Notes under the pieces: model-generated | What the model saw: the letters and a program-made list of their open reading frames with translations, nothing else | Database searches by the model: none | What the model was told of the DNA's origin: nothing | Made by a program: the position numbers and the translations under genes | Origin: Dicaeum eximium | Lineage: Eukaryota > Chordata > Aves > Passeriformes > Dicaeidae | Direction: 5' to 3' | DNA length: 64,000 nt | Assembly: GCA_013396995.1 (NCBI GenBank) | Contig: VWZP01007456.1 | Coordinates: 1,322,731 to 1,386,730 of the forward strand | Part shown: positions 15,401 to 28,804 of the stretch, one piece after another | Position numbering within the stretch: position 1 is the stretch's first letter | How the letters are laid out: each line of letters begins with the position of its first letter

Positions 15401-18230
15401 GCCTGATGGCCCCTTGCTTCTTGGAAAAACTCACAGGACCTGGAAACTTTTATTAAACCTTGCCCAATATTGATCCATTGGAAAGACAGCCTGGTGTACT
15501 CAATGCAGCCTAGTAAGGAACAGGAGCTAAGTGTTTTCCAAGCCTTACTGCACCTCCTTGAAATAAATTATTTAACATCTAAATGACTCAGTTTCTCAGC
15601 TGGAAGAGCAGCAACCATCACAGGAAAGCAAACAAACTTCCATGTGCTCCCAAGAAGCAAATGGCTGTGTAAGCACCGCCTGAGCTCGATAGAATCTGAG
15701 CAGGGAAGCCAGTATCAAAATTCAGATAGGTACACACAAAACAGGCTGACAGTCAGACACAGTCCTGCTGAGTTCTTCACCTTGGCCCCTGGAGTTTGGA
15801 TGAGCAGTTGTAGCTTCTTATGTGTGCTGTCATTTATTTTCTCTGTGATGCTGCCTGACCCCTCCCGCTCAGACTTGCTGAGCTCTCTGGATTAGTACCA
15901 TTTTCACTGCTGTATTTTCTATCCAAGTTAAAAAAAATACAAATTCATCTTCACACATCTAGAAAAATGAGCAAGAGCATTCCTGTCTTCAGTCATGGGA
16001 CACAGCCAAAACATAGGGCACCCAGCCTGTGTGATGACAATAACTAGAAGCTGATCATTTCTTGCATAGCACGGCTACTGCATTAATGTATTTCCTGAAT
16101 GGCTATGGATATTCCCTATTCAAAGAGGCCAAGTTCCAAAAAACTCTCTGTAAATGTTTCTCTCACTGCCAAAAACAGAGAGACAAAGAAATTCCTTTCT
16201 CCTGCCTCTACTTGCTCAAATTGAATTAGTACAGCAATTTCTTCCTGTTCTAAGGAAATAGCTGCTTCTTCTCCAGGTCACTCCAGCACAACAGACACTA
16301 CTATAAAAACAAGTTCCCAGTAAAATGCTGTAATATAGAGAAAACTCCTCAATACTGGTAAGAAATCCTGGTATATGGTAACTGGTCAAGCTCTTTGAGT
16401 CCACATTACCAGATACTGTATGTACCAGCTACAGCTAAAACTCATATAAGACTCCAAATTTTCTGTAACCACTCAGTCACACTGGTCTGGTTGTTTATGC
16501 TGCTAAAGACAATTAACATCTTCCCAACACAGCTGTGGTGTATACAGGAGAAGGGTGAGATTTGTCACCCCCTTCTGAGGGCCCTCCTAAGCCTGGACCT
16601 CCCCATTCCTGCAGAGCAAACCCCAGCACTCCCTGCCCGAGGTATGAGCCACGTTTGCTTTCATCTTGCCCTCTCTGACAGACTCACATGGACGTGTGTG
16701 TGCTTGTGTAATTACGTATTTTTGGGTGTGCATGCACAAGAAAAGCAGTCTCCTCTGCACATGGGTCTTTCCCCAGGGAGATGAGGAGCAAATGCATTAT
16801 GAGACAGATGTTAGTCATGCTGCTTATCGAACCACGGCACGGTAGTGCTCAAACATTGGAATGGTGAGAGTGGCAGGACTGGGTAGAAGAGGGAAAATTA
16901 TTTTCAGGTGTCTGTTTCTAATAACAACATTTTCAGAGGGGGTGAGCACACAAAACCTCTTTGGTTTCATTTGGGACATAATGTCCCATTCCCATTTCTC
17001 GTCTGGGGATAACTGAGGGCAGCTCTGCCTCAAGTGATACCTTCCCATGCAGTGCAGGTGTTCCAATCAGGTGGCCCTTGAATGTTTCAAAACCTCCCAG
17101 TGAACACTAGTGCCTTCTTAATATTATCTTGCTGCTAAAACTAGTTGCCAGAAATTCAGTCAATAATCTGAACTCCAGTTAAATTAGTTTAATCTGAGGT
17201 TTATGCCCATTCCCTCTGCTTTTTAATCTATAAAGCATTGGGACGATTAATTGCTGTTTCTTATGACTTTTGAATGAATATACAGCTGAGGGCATAGGTG
17301 TTCCAGGGAAGGTTTTGCAAAACATCTGCTCCATGAAAACAATACCTGCCTGCTTTAAAGAGCCATCATGCCATAGCCCTACAGAATTTGTCAGATGTTT
17401 TACATCTTTACAATCTGATGGCACGCTATAAACCGTGTCTTTGGTGGGGAAGGATTTGCATGCTCTTTGATGTATGTGCCAGCTCGTGGCCTGCTGCTCC
17501 CTAAAGCAAAGGCTTGTTTGCATAAAACATGCATCAAAAGGAGGTTTGCTTACGTGGTAGCACACTCAGATGCCTGCTGGAAAAAGGGAACTCACTGTGA
17601 TGGAGGTTGAAAGCCTATGTATGCATCTTTTGATTGTGTCTGTATGCTCCATCTAATCAAACTGATACAGGAAAGAACGCAAAATTTATCAAAGTAAATG
17701 ATTTAGAAAGAAAAGAGAAAACAACACCATATAAGCCATGGCTTATATGCTATTCCCCAGACATTTCTTCAGTGACCATCTTGCCTAGTCCCTCATTAGC
17801 ACAGAAAAAAATGCTAGACTTTAATCACAAAGACTTCCTAAGTAGATTAAAGGCCAATTTTCACTGTCCATTTAACTTATCTTTAAAGCTCTGTATTGTA
17901 TTTCTCTTCTTAATCTGAGCTGAGCTTTTGCACACAAATACTGTTAAAAACAGCAGAGCAAATACTATGTGGTGGCTCTATTTCCAAAGACCAGGTTTGC
18001 AGCAGTCTGTGGTTAAAAGTTGTGTGATGCTGATATGGGATAAAAGACAATACTAAGAGGGCTGGGAAAGTCTATTTGGTCTAAAGAACATCTCCTCCCA
18101 CCCTGTTGTTGAAAAGGCCACTTTATAGACCATGCAAAGTGTCTGTTATTAGGGGCCTGGTGTTACCCCTGTATATGCACATATGTATTGCTAGACATAA
18201 AAAAAGATAAAAGAGGCTTTCTGTTTTAAA
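6476..18230. other. Intergenic, no gene seen
   Basis: No exon is supported. A 174-codon minus-strand frame (12775-13299) is discussed separately; its length is within chance for a window this size. The GTT tract at 9481 is the only notable repeat. Confidence 0.55.
9481..9535. repeat. (GTT)n-rich tract with flanking CAA copies
   Basis: ACAACAACA is followed directly by four GTT units, an interruption (GCTGGTTTTGGTG) and a second GTT run. The CAA and GTT parts are complementary, so a short hairpin is possible. Confidence 0.9.
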
Positions 18231-18352
18231 GATAGAGACAGACAGACAGATCAATGCTTCTTTTTCCATCTTCCTTTAGGAGACAGTTTTCAATATATAT
18301 GTTTCATATATATATTCATATATATGAATTCATATATATTTCATATATATAT
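18231..18352. repeat. (GACA)n and AT-rich palindromic microsatellite
   Basis: A short GACA run (18236-18250) is followed at 18291-18352 by TATA-type repeats containing the perfect palindrome AATTCATATATATGAATT-like core around 18314-18331. Noncoding. Confidence 0.85.
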
Positions 18353-21300
18353 CTTCTGTGACTACATCAGCTGTTGGTCTTTAGCTGATGTACTTTTAGA
18401 AAGATTTAATGCCCTATGTGCTGCCTGATGTGTTTTACTTGTGCATAGTAGCTGTGGAGGTGCTGCCTCTAGGCAGCTGGCAATGAACCTTCTGCATGTA
18501 ATACATTATTTTCTGTTTACATGCTTGTTTCTAGGCTGTAATTACTGTGTCTGCACTGCAATATGCACCAAGCCTAATCTGTTCATCTGTCAGCATTGTC
18601 TGCTACCCCAACAAGAGACTAAAACCATTGCAGGCCTGACCTAATAGATGCCAAGGTTTAAACATGTCTTACTGCTTCTTCAGATTGACTGTTTCTGCTG
18701 CAACATCGATGGAGGCTTCAGAAAAATGTGTGTGGATTTTTAAACTAGATTTTACTGAGTGACCTGACTCCCATGGAAAGAAGCATTTCCACATATCCAA
18801 AGCTTTCTGGTATGTAGGTCACAATCAATTTAGTTAACTTGCTAAGTAGCTCAAATGATAATTTAATTTTGGTGTAGGGTGGTGTGTTGTCTTTTGTCCA
18901 TTCAGGTCAGAAGTGGCCTCAGGTAACAGTGGTCTAGTTCCTCACTCAATTCCCCATCCTGGCTCCATTTGAGTTTCAGAGTTGCCTCTGCCTAACCTGA
19001 AGAACCAGCACCAGAAGAATATTCTGTGCTTGCACTGGGATGATTTCAGGGTAACTAGCTCCTGTCGGGGAAACCAGAAACCCTGGTAGTGGGGACTACT
19101 ACTTTAGGGACCAGCTAAATAAACCAGTTCTGGTTCTGGGAGCTGGCAGGGGCTAAGTGGTGCTCGTGAGACAGGGTCCAAAGTGAATGGAGGTTCTCCC
19201 AGTTCTTCATGGAGGATTAATGTTGGTCAGGGGAGCTGCTGGTCACTTAAACCAGACCTGCTCACCAGGAGCTCAGGCAGACTCTTCTAAGTGGGGAAAT
19301 TCTAAGTGCTAAATTATTTAGCTCTGTGCTAGGAAGATTCACTAATTATTTGCTGAGTAAAGTAACCCACATACCTGAGGAGGTGTTATCTCATAGTGCT
19401 GCAGTTTCTGAATAATTTTGCTTCTGCTCTTGATGTGAAAATTGTTGCATAATTCAGGGAATAGTGTCCCACCATGTCTCCTTCACTGTGTGTCACTGTG
19501 TTCTTCAGGACTCATGGCTTGGCAAATCAGTCTGTCCTGCTGAAGACTCCTGTGCTTTTTGAGAAAAGCACAGCACAGTGCAGCTCATCAGCTGGAGTTT
19601 CCCTGTCAGTCAAATGTGGGCTGCTGCTGAGAGATGCTGTCAGTGTTACAGACAGGCAAGGTTTGTCCCTTTGTGTGTCCTTCCATGAAAGCGACACCAC
19701 TCAAGGTTTGGTAAAGCCAAGGCACAGGTCTGGGGCTGCTCCCCAGGAAATCAGAATGACACTCATTGTTTACCAAACACAGTTCAGGGTGTTGGTTTCC
19801 AGGGCCTTTGTCTTTCCCAACTTCTTATTGCTGTTTTCCTTCCAAATATTTAATGGTCCTATTACTTAAAAAAAAAAATTGTTTAATATGAGTACACATC
19901 AGAACCTACTTGTAATACATCTAAGATGCCCGTGCAGCATATTTAACTTACATTTTTATGTGTACACAGTGAAGCAGAGGTGTTGTCAGAAGCATCACAG
20001 GCTAAGAGGAACACAAATAATTTGTGAAGCCGGGGCTTTGTTTTTTGTTTGAAATGTGATTTTTATGACAAAAATTCAGTGACATTGTAGTAAGAAAACT
20101 CCCTCTCAAAAGTCTTTGGTTTTGTCATGGAAATAGCTGTGACAAAATCATGGCCTTTATTGTTCTTCCTCTCATTCATATATGCAAAGTGGATTTTTTT
20201 TCAGTCCTGAGAGTGCAGAGTGCAGAAAATGCAATGAGGAACAACACAATACGTGTCTTCTCCCAGACAACATCAGGAATTGAGGCTCTATTTTAAAGAC
20301 AAACACGCTGAAGCTGTAGTCAGAAATTTGTGATAAAAGTTCCCCAAATGTATTTAGTTACTTACATCTGAGTAGAAAATCAATGAGATTTATGTTCTAA
20401 ATTGCTAAGCACTTAACATTGTAATTCTTAATAGCTAAAATGTATGGTCTGCTCATCTTCTATGGAAAAGGGGTAATTTTTTCAACCCCAGAATAATGCC
20501 CTATTCTATTATGGCAGGGCTTAATATTTTTGAGCCAGGTTGGTTCCAACCAACTCAGTGAGAAAGAGGTGCCTGCTGAGCAAAGCCTGTGGGATGAGCC
20601 TATCCATTTGCACTCAGTTCTCTCCTCTGCAGACTAATCCAGAGGGATCACAGTGGGAGAGAGGAGCAGGAGGAGGATTAGGAGAGTACCTGAGTCCATG
20701 ATATTTTTGTGTCTAAACGTATTCTAAAGTCTTACTATAGAAATTTAAAAATGCAATTACAGTATATAAAAAAAAACCAAACAAACAACCTAGGGGTTTA
20801 AAAGGACAAACCAAAATTTGCTATTTGCTATTGTTGAGATTTAATAGGATTCACATTTCATAGCCTAACAGCACTCTTCCCTTTTAGTGCAGTATCTGCT
20901 TACATTGCTCAGCCAGGCTTGTTGCCATCTAGAGACATATAAAACTCAATATCCAAACCACCTTCTTTCTCCTCCTCATTCAGATATCCATCTACTTGCA
21001 GCTGCCAAGTACACTGATTATTTCTTTTTCTATGACCTTCTCTCCTCAGATCTCAGTCTGCCACCCTGGGGTCCCCTGCCCTGTCCCCAGAAAGGGAACA
21101 TTCTGCCACCCACCTCTTGACCTCCTGCAGCTCTAACCTGCAAGTGATGGCTGTCAAATCAAGGACTCAGCTGCCAAACCAGGCACTTCTGAGGAGCTAC
21201 TTTGGGCCTGAGCAGCCCCAGCCCCAGCTTTGCCTCCAAACAGTTGCTCAGTATGGAGCATCACCTTTCTTCAGGCCAGCTTCAGGATGAGAGTCTGCAC

Positions 21301-24300
21301 TGACTTTGCTGAGCAGCCCATTGATCCCTCCTCACTGGTGAAATCCTGCCCAAATCACCAAGTGCTCTCAGGATTTCTCACGTATTTTTTTCAGAGGATG
21401 ACAAGACTGGCCTCCAGAAAGTGTTTGTATGCCAAAAAAAGATTGAATAATGAGACAAGTCCTAAATCTGCTCTGATAGGGAATAAAAAGTGGTTTTCAG
21501 CAACAGGTGCTAGTCTTCTACTCTAGAGACATCTATAGCAAGGCAGTAACATCTCTCACCCAAACCTGGAGGCACAATGTCTCATACTCCCGCGTGACGG
21601 ATAAGAGGATGATAACAAGGAAGGGAAGCAGACTTTGCTCAAAGCTATTAAGCCTCTCTGCAAAGCAGGCTGGGCTATGTGGAGACTGAAGTCATTAGCT
21701 GTCATTTTGTATGAAAATTATATGTACTCAGCAGCTTAGTAATATTCCAGTAGGTTATAATGGTTTACATATAAAGAAGTCAAAAATGGGGAACGGGGAG
21801 TGAGCGAGAAATGGAATACCTCCAAAGAGACCATGTAGGAGCTTGGTGGTTCAGATACTGAGGAAAGGAAGGGATCAGGGGAAAATGCATGCCTTGGGGT
21901 ACTGTATGGTCATGGAGACTCCCTCTGTGCAGAGGAGGATGTGAAGGGAAAAGGGTTATGGGGAAGGATGGTCCAAGCCTGGTCATTTTCCAGGCACTGA
22001 GGCACAACACAGGGGTGGTGTTGCCAGGTTGTTCTATTTTGGGTTGGTGAGTTAAGAGGCTGCACACCATTGCCACTGGTATATATCCATGTCTCCCTGG
22101 TGTGTAAGGCAGAGGGCAGCATGCCTTGGGCAGGTGACTGTGAAGAGGCAGGAAGTAAAGTGGGAGAAAGGGGTGACTTCTCCTCCTCATGGTACCCACA
22201 CGGACACATCAGTGTAGTGGCATGAAGGATACTCCCTCACCCTGGGGTGCTACAGCCATCTCAAAAGCTGTCTGGACTGGGAGGGATGCTGCAGGTCACA
22301 GTCCTGCCCCTGATCCCCTCTGTGTTGCAGGGGCAGGTGATATCCCAAGGCCATCATCTCTGGCACCACAAACCCCTGGGTGAAATCCAGCTATTTCAGC
22401 CTTACCAAACAAAGCTGTGACAGATGTATTCACATCCCCTTACACTAACTTGTGTGCTAATCTGTGAGGCTTCTCCTGCCCTGATTATTCATGAGGCAAT
22501 AATTCAGATACCCCAAAGACAATGAGCTGCAGACTTTCTAAAAAGGCTTTTCATTTTCTCTCAGAAGATTTTAAAAGGACTTCAGATGGACTAGAGACTT
22601 GTCATTTTTTATGATTTATGTAATTAATTATGGAGCATGATGGAATAATGTGAAGGTGGGTAGGATTGTCCCAAACCCACCCAGCTATATTGGAAAAGAA
22701 AAGCCCTGTTGTTTCTAAAGAGCCAGTAGAAACATGGGATATTTATCAATGTCACTGTATTCACTAATTAGACTAGAAAGAAGATTATGTTTAATTAATG
22801 TCATTCTTTTTAAGATTACCCACAGAATCTCTATTTGTGCTTAACCTTCTCCTTCTTGCTATTGCTTGTTCTCTCACTTTTGTTTCAGTGATTCCTGCTG
22901 TTTCAGAAGCACTTTCCCTGTCAAGCCACAGGCAGCTGCTTATCCTCACAGATCTTCAGAATGGCCAGCAGCTATTTCTGCAAACTGGGGTATACTTGAC
23001 TTGAAAGGCAAATACCATCCCCTGGCATCAAAGTAACAGATTAGTGTCCTGAATTTTCTGGTGCATCATTAAAAAAAAAAAAATTGCAGCTGTCACAAGA
23101 AACAGAACATCATTTTTACTTGCTGTTTGTCAATATTGCTCGTTCATTTGCAACTTCCAATTTCTTCATCAAGGAGAAACAGCTTTTAAGGAAGCAGCAA
23201 CCTCCCCCTTATCCCTGCAAAGTTACTTTGAAAACAAACAAGGATTTTTCAGTTGTGGCTTAGTCTACTCCAATAAGCATTGTGACTCTTGTGGTTCACC
23301 TTCAAAACACTTCTTGCACGTGCTCCTCCTTCCACTCCCAAACCAAAAGTAGTGCAACAATTCAGCAATGTATTGCAAGAGGAAGATTTACAAGCAAACA
23401 GGGTGGGCACCACGGACAGTTTTAGGCATTCAGACTTGGGGATTACACTTAACTCATGGAAAAGGCCAGCAGTGAGGCTTTGAGACAGCTGGGAAGGCAG
23501 CTATCACTAACATGACTATTGCAGCTCTGCACTGGCACTGGTCACCCCTTGCTCTGACTGTGGCACCAGGGAGTCTTTAGAGAACAGTACTGTGCAGTCA
23601 CTGCCCCTTTGGTAAGTGGCCATTTTTGTAATGGTGACCCACAGGTGGACATTTTGACCCCAGGCCAATAGCTACAGCCCTACCTGACATGGGAGAAATC
23701 AGACCTAAATTGGCTGTGATTTGGGAGACAGGGAGTTTGTTCTTATCCAGCAGCTGAACTGAACTTCCTAGAAAGCCGGCTGTGACACAGCAGGACAGGA
23801 TGTGAAGGGCTTATTTCTCAACAGAGCTAACCAGGAAGGCTTCTAGGGAGCCCAGATGGTGCTCTTCAACAAATGAGCCTCAGAAAACCTCAGCTAAGGA
23901 AACAAGAGTGGGAATGAACCAGGTCAGCAATGGGATAACTAGTCAGAGCAGTTCTGGGGCTCCCGAGAAAGCATGTGGTCAAACAGATGGGCCTAGGCAA
24001 AGTAGCTTGAGAGGTTTCCACCTCTCAGAAGCGCAAATTCAATTCTTGGCTGCATTTACTCCTCATGGTTAGGCTTCAGTTTTATAAAAGCCCTGTTTAT
24101 TGGTCTCTGTGTCTAATGCAGATGGTACATAAGCTTAGATTAGTACTGGACATGTCATATTTCTGGTGTTCCACTTAGCTGGATGGTTTCCACTCCCATG
24201 AGTGAGAAAACAACAAGCCATAGGGCCTCAGAGAAACAGAGAAGATGGGTCCTACAATCTGTGTGAGTAGATGTTTTCTGGAGTTCAGGGAGGGAATTTA

Positions 24301-24472
24301 GAAACCTTCCCACGGTCTGATCGTGTTCACAGGAGTCCGTGGAGCACAGCATAATATTTGGTTTTGCTGTGATTTATTTCATATAAGGAAGCTTTTTTCT
24401 TCCCTTATGAATAAAGGAGGAGTTCAGGGGCTTTTATTTCCCCCAGTTAAATGAACCTGGGAAGTACCATCA
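18353..24472. other. Intergenic, no gene seen
   Basis: No coding exon, RNA gene or recognisable transposon. A segment around 22480-22650, with TATTCATGAGGCAATAATTC and an ATTAATTA core, has the look of a conserved noncoding element, but this cannot be tested here. Confidence 0.55.
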
Positions 24473-24526
24473 TAAAAAAAACATTATGAAGCACTCGAGC
24501 AGCTTGTAAATACTGAGGGTTTTATT
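24473..24526 (-). other. Polyadenylation signal, minus strand
   Basis: AATAAA sits at 24521-24526 on the minus strand. About 30 nt downstream is a T-rich stretch (around 24473-24490, with a run of eight T). This arrangement of hexamer, about 20 nt spacing and U-rich downstream element is typical of a used vertebrate poly(A) site. A second AATAAA lies upstream at 25237-25242. Confidence 0.55.
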
Positions 24527-25400
24527 TCCACTTCACATGGTCTCCAACAGACTCTTAAACAAGACCAGTTACAATTTAGTATGCCCAGAGATTTCTGCGG
24601 TTTTTCCAAAATGAAGGAAGTTCTCAGTAAACGCTGTACATAGCCAGTTGAACTGCTAACAATAATTTAAAAACTCTTTTTTTGTATAGTCAATGCAAGA
24701 ATACCAACAATAAAAGTACAGTACAGGTAAATTCACAACAATATTACAGTGAAACAGATTGACTCACATTTATGTGATGGTACAGTAGCAGTATGTACAT
24801 GCACTAAAGTGCGAGGACCCAGAGGCATGCAAGTCAAGTATTGTAGGTGTATTTTACAGCTAACTCTGTAAGACTTTCTGAGGCATTCTTTTCTTTTTTT
24901 TTTTACACATTTACTTGTGTTTACCTGTATTCCCCTCCATCTCAATTAATTACAAGTCTAGTGAACGAGCTTAATGGCTTTCTTCACTACTTAAAATGTA
25001 TCGCTTCAGACAGTTGAAGCATCTTTAAGAACCTTACCTTTAAAAACCGATAACACTGACATTAAAATAGAATAAAATTAACTTAAGACCCTAGTTTTAC
25101 ATGAAATTAAAAAAACCAACCCAAAATACCCAAAACCAAAACTGAAAACATAACAGTGCAAATATAACCAAAAGGCAGTCAGTATTTGGAGAGAGCGCGA
25201 GCATGTATTCAAATTCCCGTAAAACTTAATTTACATTTTATTTTAAATCTTACTTTATATAATTTTAACCCTTTTTTTTTGTTTTTGTTACTATACTGTA
25301 TGTAGAAAAGATGGAGACAAAAATAGTTTTCTCAGTTATGAAAAAAATTAAGTTATTACAGGCACATTAACTGTTTCGTTCTAGAAACACCTCTGTTTCC
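24527..25400 (-). other. 3' UTR-like AT-rich sequence
   Basis: About 870 bp, AT-rich and without simple repeats apart from A/T runs, ends at the poly(A) signal just described. No long open frame crosses it on the minus strand. Its texture differs from the surrounding intergenic DNA and resembles a slowly evolving 3' UTR. It would be the tail of either MTCL1 or a transcript starting or ending in the adjacent CpG-rich block. Confidence 0.4.
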
Positions 25401-25439
25401 CAGGTTGCACATTCAGCAGCTGTGTCTGAGAACATTCTT

Positions 25440-25937
25440 TGACCTCTCCAAGCGGACCTCCCTCCTTCGTGGCAGAGGCGGCTGGCGGGCGACCTGGCGG
25501 AGGCGAGCGGTGGCCCGCCCTGTTCCCGTGCGGAGTCAGGCCAGCTCACCTCCCTGGCTGGGGGTCTCTGCCAGCAGCTCCTTGCTTCCACACTCCTCTG
25601 AGGAAGTCAGGTCTCCGGTGGACTGCGACTGTGAGGCAGTAGGGGAATGTGAGGCCCATCGCGACGGTGGGCGCCGGTTCGCTGGTCTCTCTGGCCGGGA
25701 GAAGCAGGGTTGGAGGGACGGGGCTAGTGCAGAACAAGGCAGTTCCTTGGCAGCCAAGAGAGCAAAACAGCGGTTAGTGACTTGCATTAGAGACCGTCGG
25801 GCTGCGCGAAGAATTAAGGAACAAACCCGTCAAACTAAAGCTAAGCGTGCGTCATGGCGCGTGACAAAAGCAAGCAGCGAACACCGGGCTGCCAGGGCTC
25901 CAGGTATCTGCATGTGTGCCCATGATTTATGGAACAG
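25440..25937. promoter_or_regulatory. CpG-rich block (candidate CpG island, promoter or exon)
   Basis: About 500 bp dense in CpG (clusters such as GGCGGGCGACC and GGCGAGCGG) stand out in AT-rich surroundings. On the plus strand an open frame runs from 25405 through it and reaches a strong donor, GGAACAG|GTAAGG, after 25937, which fits a first exon. On the minus strand an open frame (25536-25787) ends in SSEECGSKELLAETPSQGG, crosses a good donor (GGAG|GTGAGC) and lies just upstream of the 3' UTR-like sequence. I do not recognise either translation. It could be a CpG-island promoter, an alternative last exon of MTCL1 or a lineage-specific transcript. Confidence 0.45.
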
Positions 25938-26490
25938 GTAAGGAGGCAGTGAAAGAAAGAGGGTGAGTTGGAGTAGCTGACAAACTTTCAATTGCCTATT
26001 TCTCCTTGTGCTAGAAAGAGAAGAGCTAGAAAGTACATTTGCATAATAATTCAGGAAAATTCACTACTCAACACTTTACTCTAAATGCTGACCTGGCATA
26101 AAAAGGCTAGGTTTGGCATTTGCAAGAGAGGTGAAAAATCAACCACTGTCTCCTTTTTTTCTCCCTCAGAATTCAGACTTGACATGCAGGAGACTTCTTA
26201 GCACAGAATAATGACTACAGGGGTAGTTATGATCTCCAGCTGGGTTAAAGATGAGGCTCATCTACAGATTTCATTTTCTGGAGCACCACTTCTACCTGCC
26301 AGCTGCTGAAGCCTGAATTAAAGGATTCAGAGGTACTCTATGTTAAAGGTAACATTCACAGAAATGGAAGAAATTGGAAGTTTTATTCCTTCACCAAGTT
26401 TCCACTGTTCTGGCTTGGTTAACTTGCCTTTGCAATTAGAAACAATCTGCAGTTGTGATTTTTCACCCTGGCACTAAGTTGGTAATGCCT

Positions 26491-26533
26491 CTAATATTCA
26501 GGGACTAATATTCAGGGACTAATATTCAGGGAC
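26491..26533. repeat. Three tandem copies of a 14-bp unit
   Basis: CTAATATTCAGGGA is repeated three times head to tail with no mismatch, so the duplication is recent. No coding context. Confidence 0.95.
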
Positions 26534-28111
26534 TTTGCTCAAAGTACAGCTGTGCTTCCTGCCTTGCTCTGAATACTCCCCACATCAAGATGAGTGACTT
26601 TCGAAGCAAGCCTGTCTCACAGGGCCAAAGCCAAACTACTGAATTTCACAGCATACTTTGCAATTTATAAAAGCAAATCAGAGCAGTTTGCCAGTCTCTA
26701 GCAATGTGTACACCAAGCAGCAGTCACTGGATGTACAGGGGAACCAGAAAACCACAGTCAGAATGCAAACTGGTGATAAATGAAGAGAGAGACCAAAACC
26801 AATACAATGCAAAGGAAAAGCTCTGGCACGGTAAGGCGCAGGGATACCAAGGCAGCAGGGAGGCCAGGATTCAGCACACTGTTTGCCATGGAGAAGGAGA
26901 ATAGTGACTAAGGGTGGAGAATATTGGAGTAGGTAACATGATGTGATTGACAGTGAACAAACAAGGTGATACGACATTGAACTTCCCAATTGCAGTGGAA
27001 GACGAAACATGAATGTCATAGGACAGAAAGACCAATTCTGAAGACATAGAGCTGAGGTATGAAAAATGGAGCTGGTGACATCTGTTTTGGAGAGAGTGCA
27101 TTGTGGGACTCAGGGAAGCCTCAGTGAAGGATCAACCCAAGTGCTTTTGGGCAGCATGCAGCCAATGGGGTGATCTACAGCTGCACACCAGTGTTTGGGA
27201 AAGAGCTATGCCCAGCTGCCCTCAGCACTCTCAGAGCACCTCAGCCTGCACCCCCTCTCTCTGCATCCTCACCCCACCCCATCTCTGTGCCATAAACTTC
27301 ACAACCCTTGCTAAAACAGCAGTAAGGCTGAAATATAAATCGGTGCTAACAAAAAGATTGACTATGTGTCCTTACTTCACCTTATCCCATTGTGCCTGGG
27401 GCAGCATATGGTCTGTGAAAGCTGCCACTAGACTCAGATTTGTTAAGAGAAATCCATCTGCGCAGCAGCAGTCATGGCCAGCACAACACAGCGAATTGGG
27501 GCTATGAGATTTGCGGGTTTTGTCTTAGCCTCTTTCAAAAAGGAGGCTTAAAATGATATCTTTATAGTGCTGCTTGCTCCGGGCTGCTTTATCCTAGTTT
27601 CAGAGCAGTAAATCAGAGTTAGCACAGTGATAACAAAATTTATTTCCAGTGCTGCCTCCCCGCTCAAAAGCCTCTCTCCATCAGGCCCACAGATGTTGGT
27701 TAGGTTTTACCAAACAGCGAGGTTAAGCTCATCTTATCTGTGATGTACACATGCCCAGCACCACACAAGGCTGTGCTGGTGATGGATGTTGCTCCAGGGC
27801 CAAAAGTGACTGGCAGCATAATCTTATAAAGTGCTGACTGCTGAGTCAGTCACCCCCACCTGCAGCGTGGAAATCCAGCCATGACAAGGAAACTCTGCAG
27901 AATGGTTTGTGAAAAGCCCTCCTCCCTTACTACATGTAGCTTTCATAGCTAGAAATGTTTTTTAAAAAATAAATAACCTGTGGGTAATTTAGTTTGGTAG
28001 TTGCTCAGGGGTGTGGGTGGACAGGCAGCACTTCTTAGCCTGAACACTGAAAATGGGAAAGATGATTTCAGCTTCAGTTTCTAGCTATTTCCTAAAATAG
28101 GCTGTCAGCCA

Positions 28112-28143
28112 CTATGTCTATATGTCTATGTCTATGTCTATAT
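28112..28143. repeat. (TATGTC)n short tandem repeat
   Basis: Four to five copies of CTATGT, one of them imperfect, within the candidate 3' UTR region. Confidence 0.85.
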
Positions 28144-28420
28144 TAATAAACAAAGAAAACAGTTTTCTCTTTTCTCTGAGGCAGAATGGATGGTCACAGC
28201 TTATGTCTGCACAGTCTTCCCTCTACTCTGGTAACTGCAGCCACTGGACAGAAGTGAGCCCAGAACTGCTTAATGAGCAAAGGTGACTTTAGCCTTTAGC
28301 CACAAGCTGGTGCTGAAGCCCCTTTCCCAGCCCTCTCTGCCTGCTGCTGTAGCCAGAGCTGGAGGGAAGGTGTTCTGGGGCCTGTGCCAGAAGCCCTGTG
28401 CACTGCTGTGCATTTGTCCA

Positions 28421-28436
28421 AAAAAAAAAAAAAAAN
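28421..28436. repeat. A-run ending in an ambiguous base
   Basis: A run of about 15 A ends at N (28436), an assembly uncertainty at a homopolymer. It is followed by AAGAAATAAAAG. It could be a degraded retroelement tail, but no element is recognisable next to it. Confidence 0.8.
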
Positions 28437-28804
28437 AAGAAATAAAAGTCTGTTATAAATCTGAAATCTGAATCCCTCCCCAGAATTTTTGCATACCTTT
28501 TTGTCGGTCTTAAATTTTGCTGATTTTTAAAAGCTTAGCAAAAAACCCCAACAGCACAAACTTTTACTTAAGTGTGACCTCTTCACAGCCTGTGCTGCTG
28601 CAGGACACAGCAGATGAGCTCCTATCCTGAGCTGCTCCTGACTGTCACATACAAAGAACCCCCCAGGGATGTCAGGTGCAGGCTGATACCTCTGGAGCTG
28701 TGGCCATTTATTTCCCTCTGTTAACCCACGTGTTCAAGAATGACTGCTTTCGGAAAGCTCTGGAAACAAGGTAGAAAGGACTTACAGCAGTGAGGCAGGC
28801 AGGG

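Larger units (their letters stand above)
24500..28804 (-). other. MTCL1: Candidate MTCL1 3' UTR region, extent uncertain
   Basis: The 3' UTR must start at 28804. An AATAAA (28707-28712, minus strand) lies only about 95 nt after the stop. A more convincing end lies at 24500, 4.3 kb away, with AATAAA and a downstream T-rich element. The interval also contains an A-run with an ambiguous base (28421-28436), a TATGTC microsatellite (28112-28143), a three-copy 14-bp repeat (26491-26533) and a CpG-rich block (25440-25937). The CpG block argues that at least the distal part may belong to another transcript. I found no further coding exon here that I trust. Confidence 0.35.

Noticed and set aside
21780..22199. 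139-codon minus-strand open frame rich in Pro, His and Leu
   Set aside because: Composition follows local base bias; no domain, no splice context, and another frame of similar length overlaps it.
28421..28450. A-run followed by AATAAA-like sequence, considered as a processed pseudogene tail
   Set aside because: No recognisable coding remnant or target-site duplication lies next to it.
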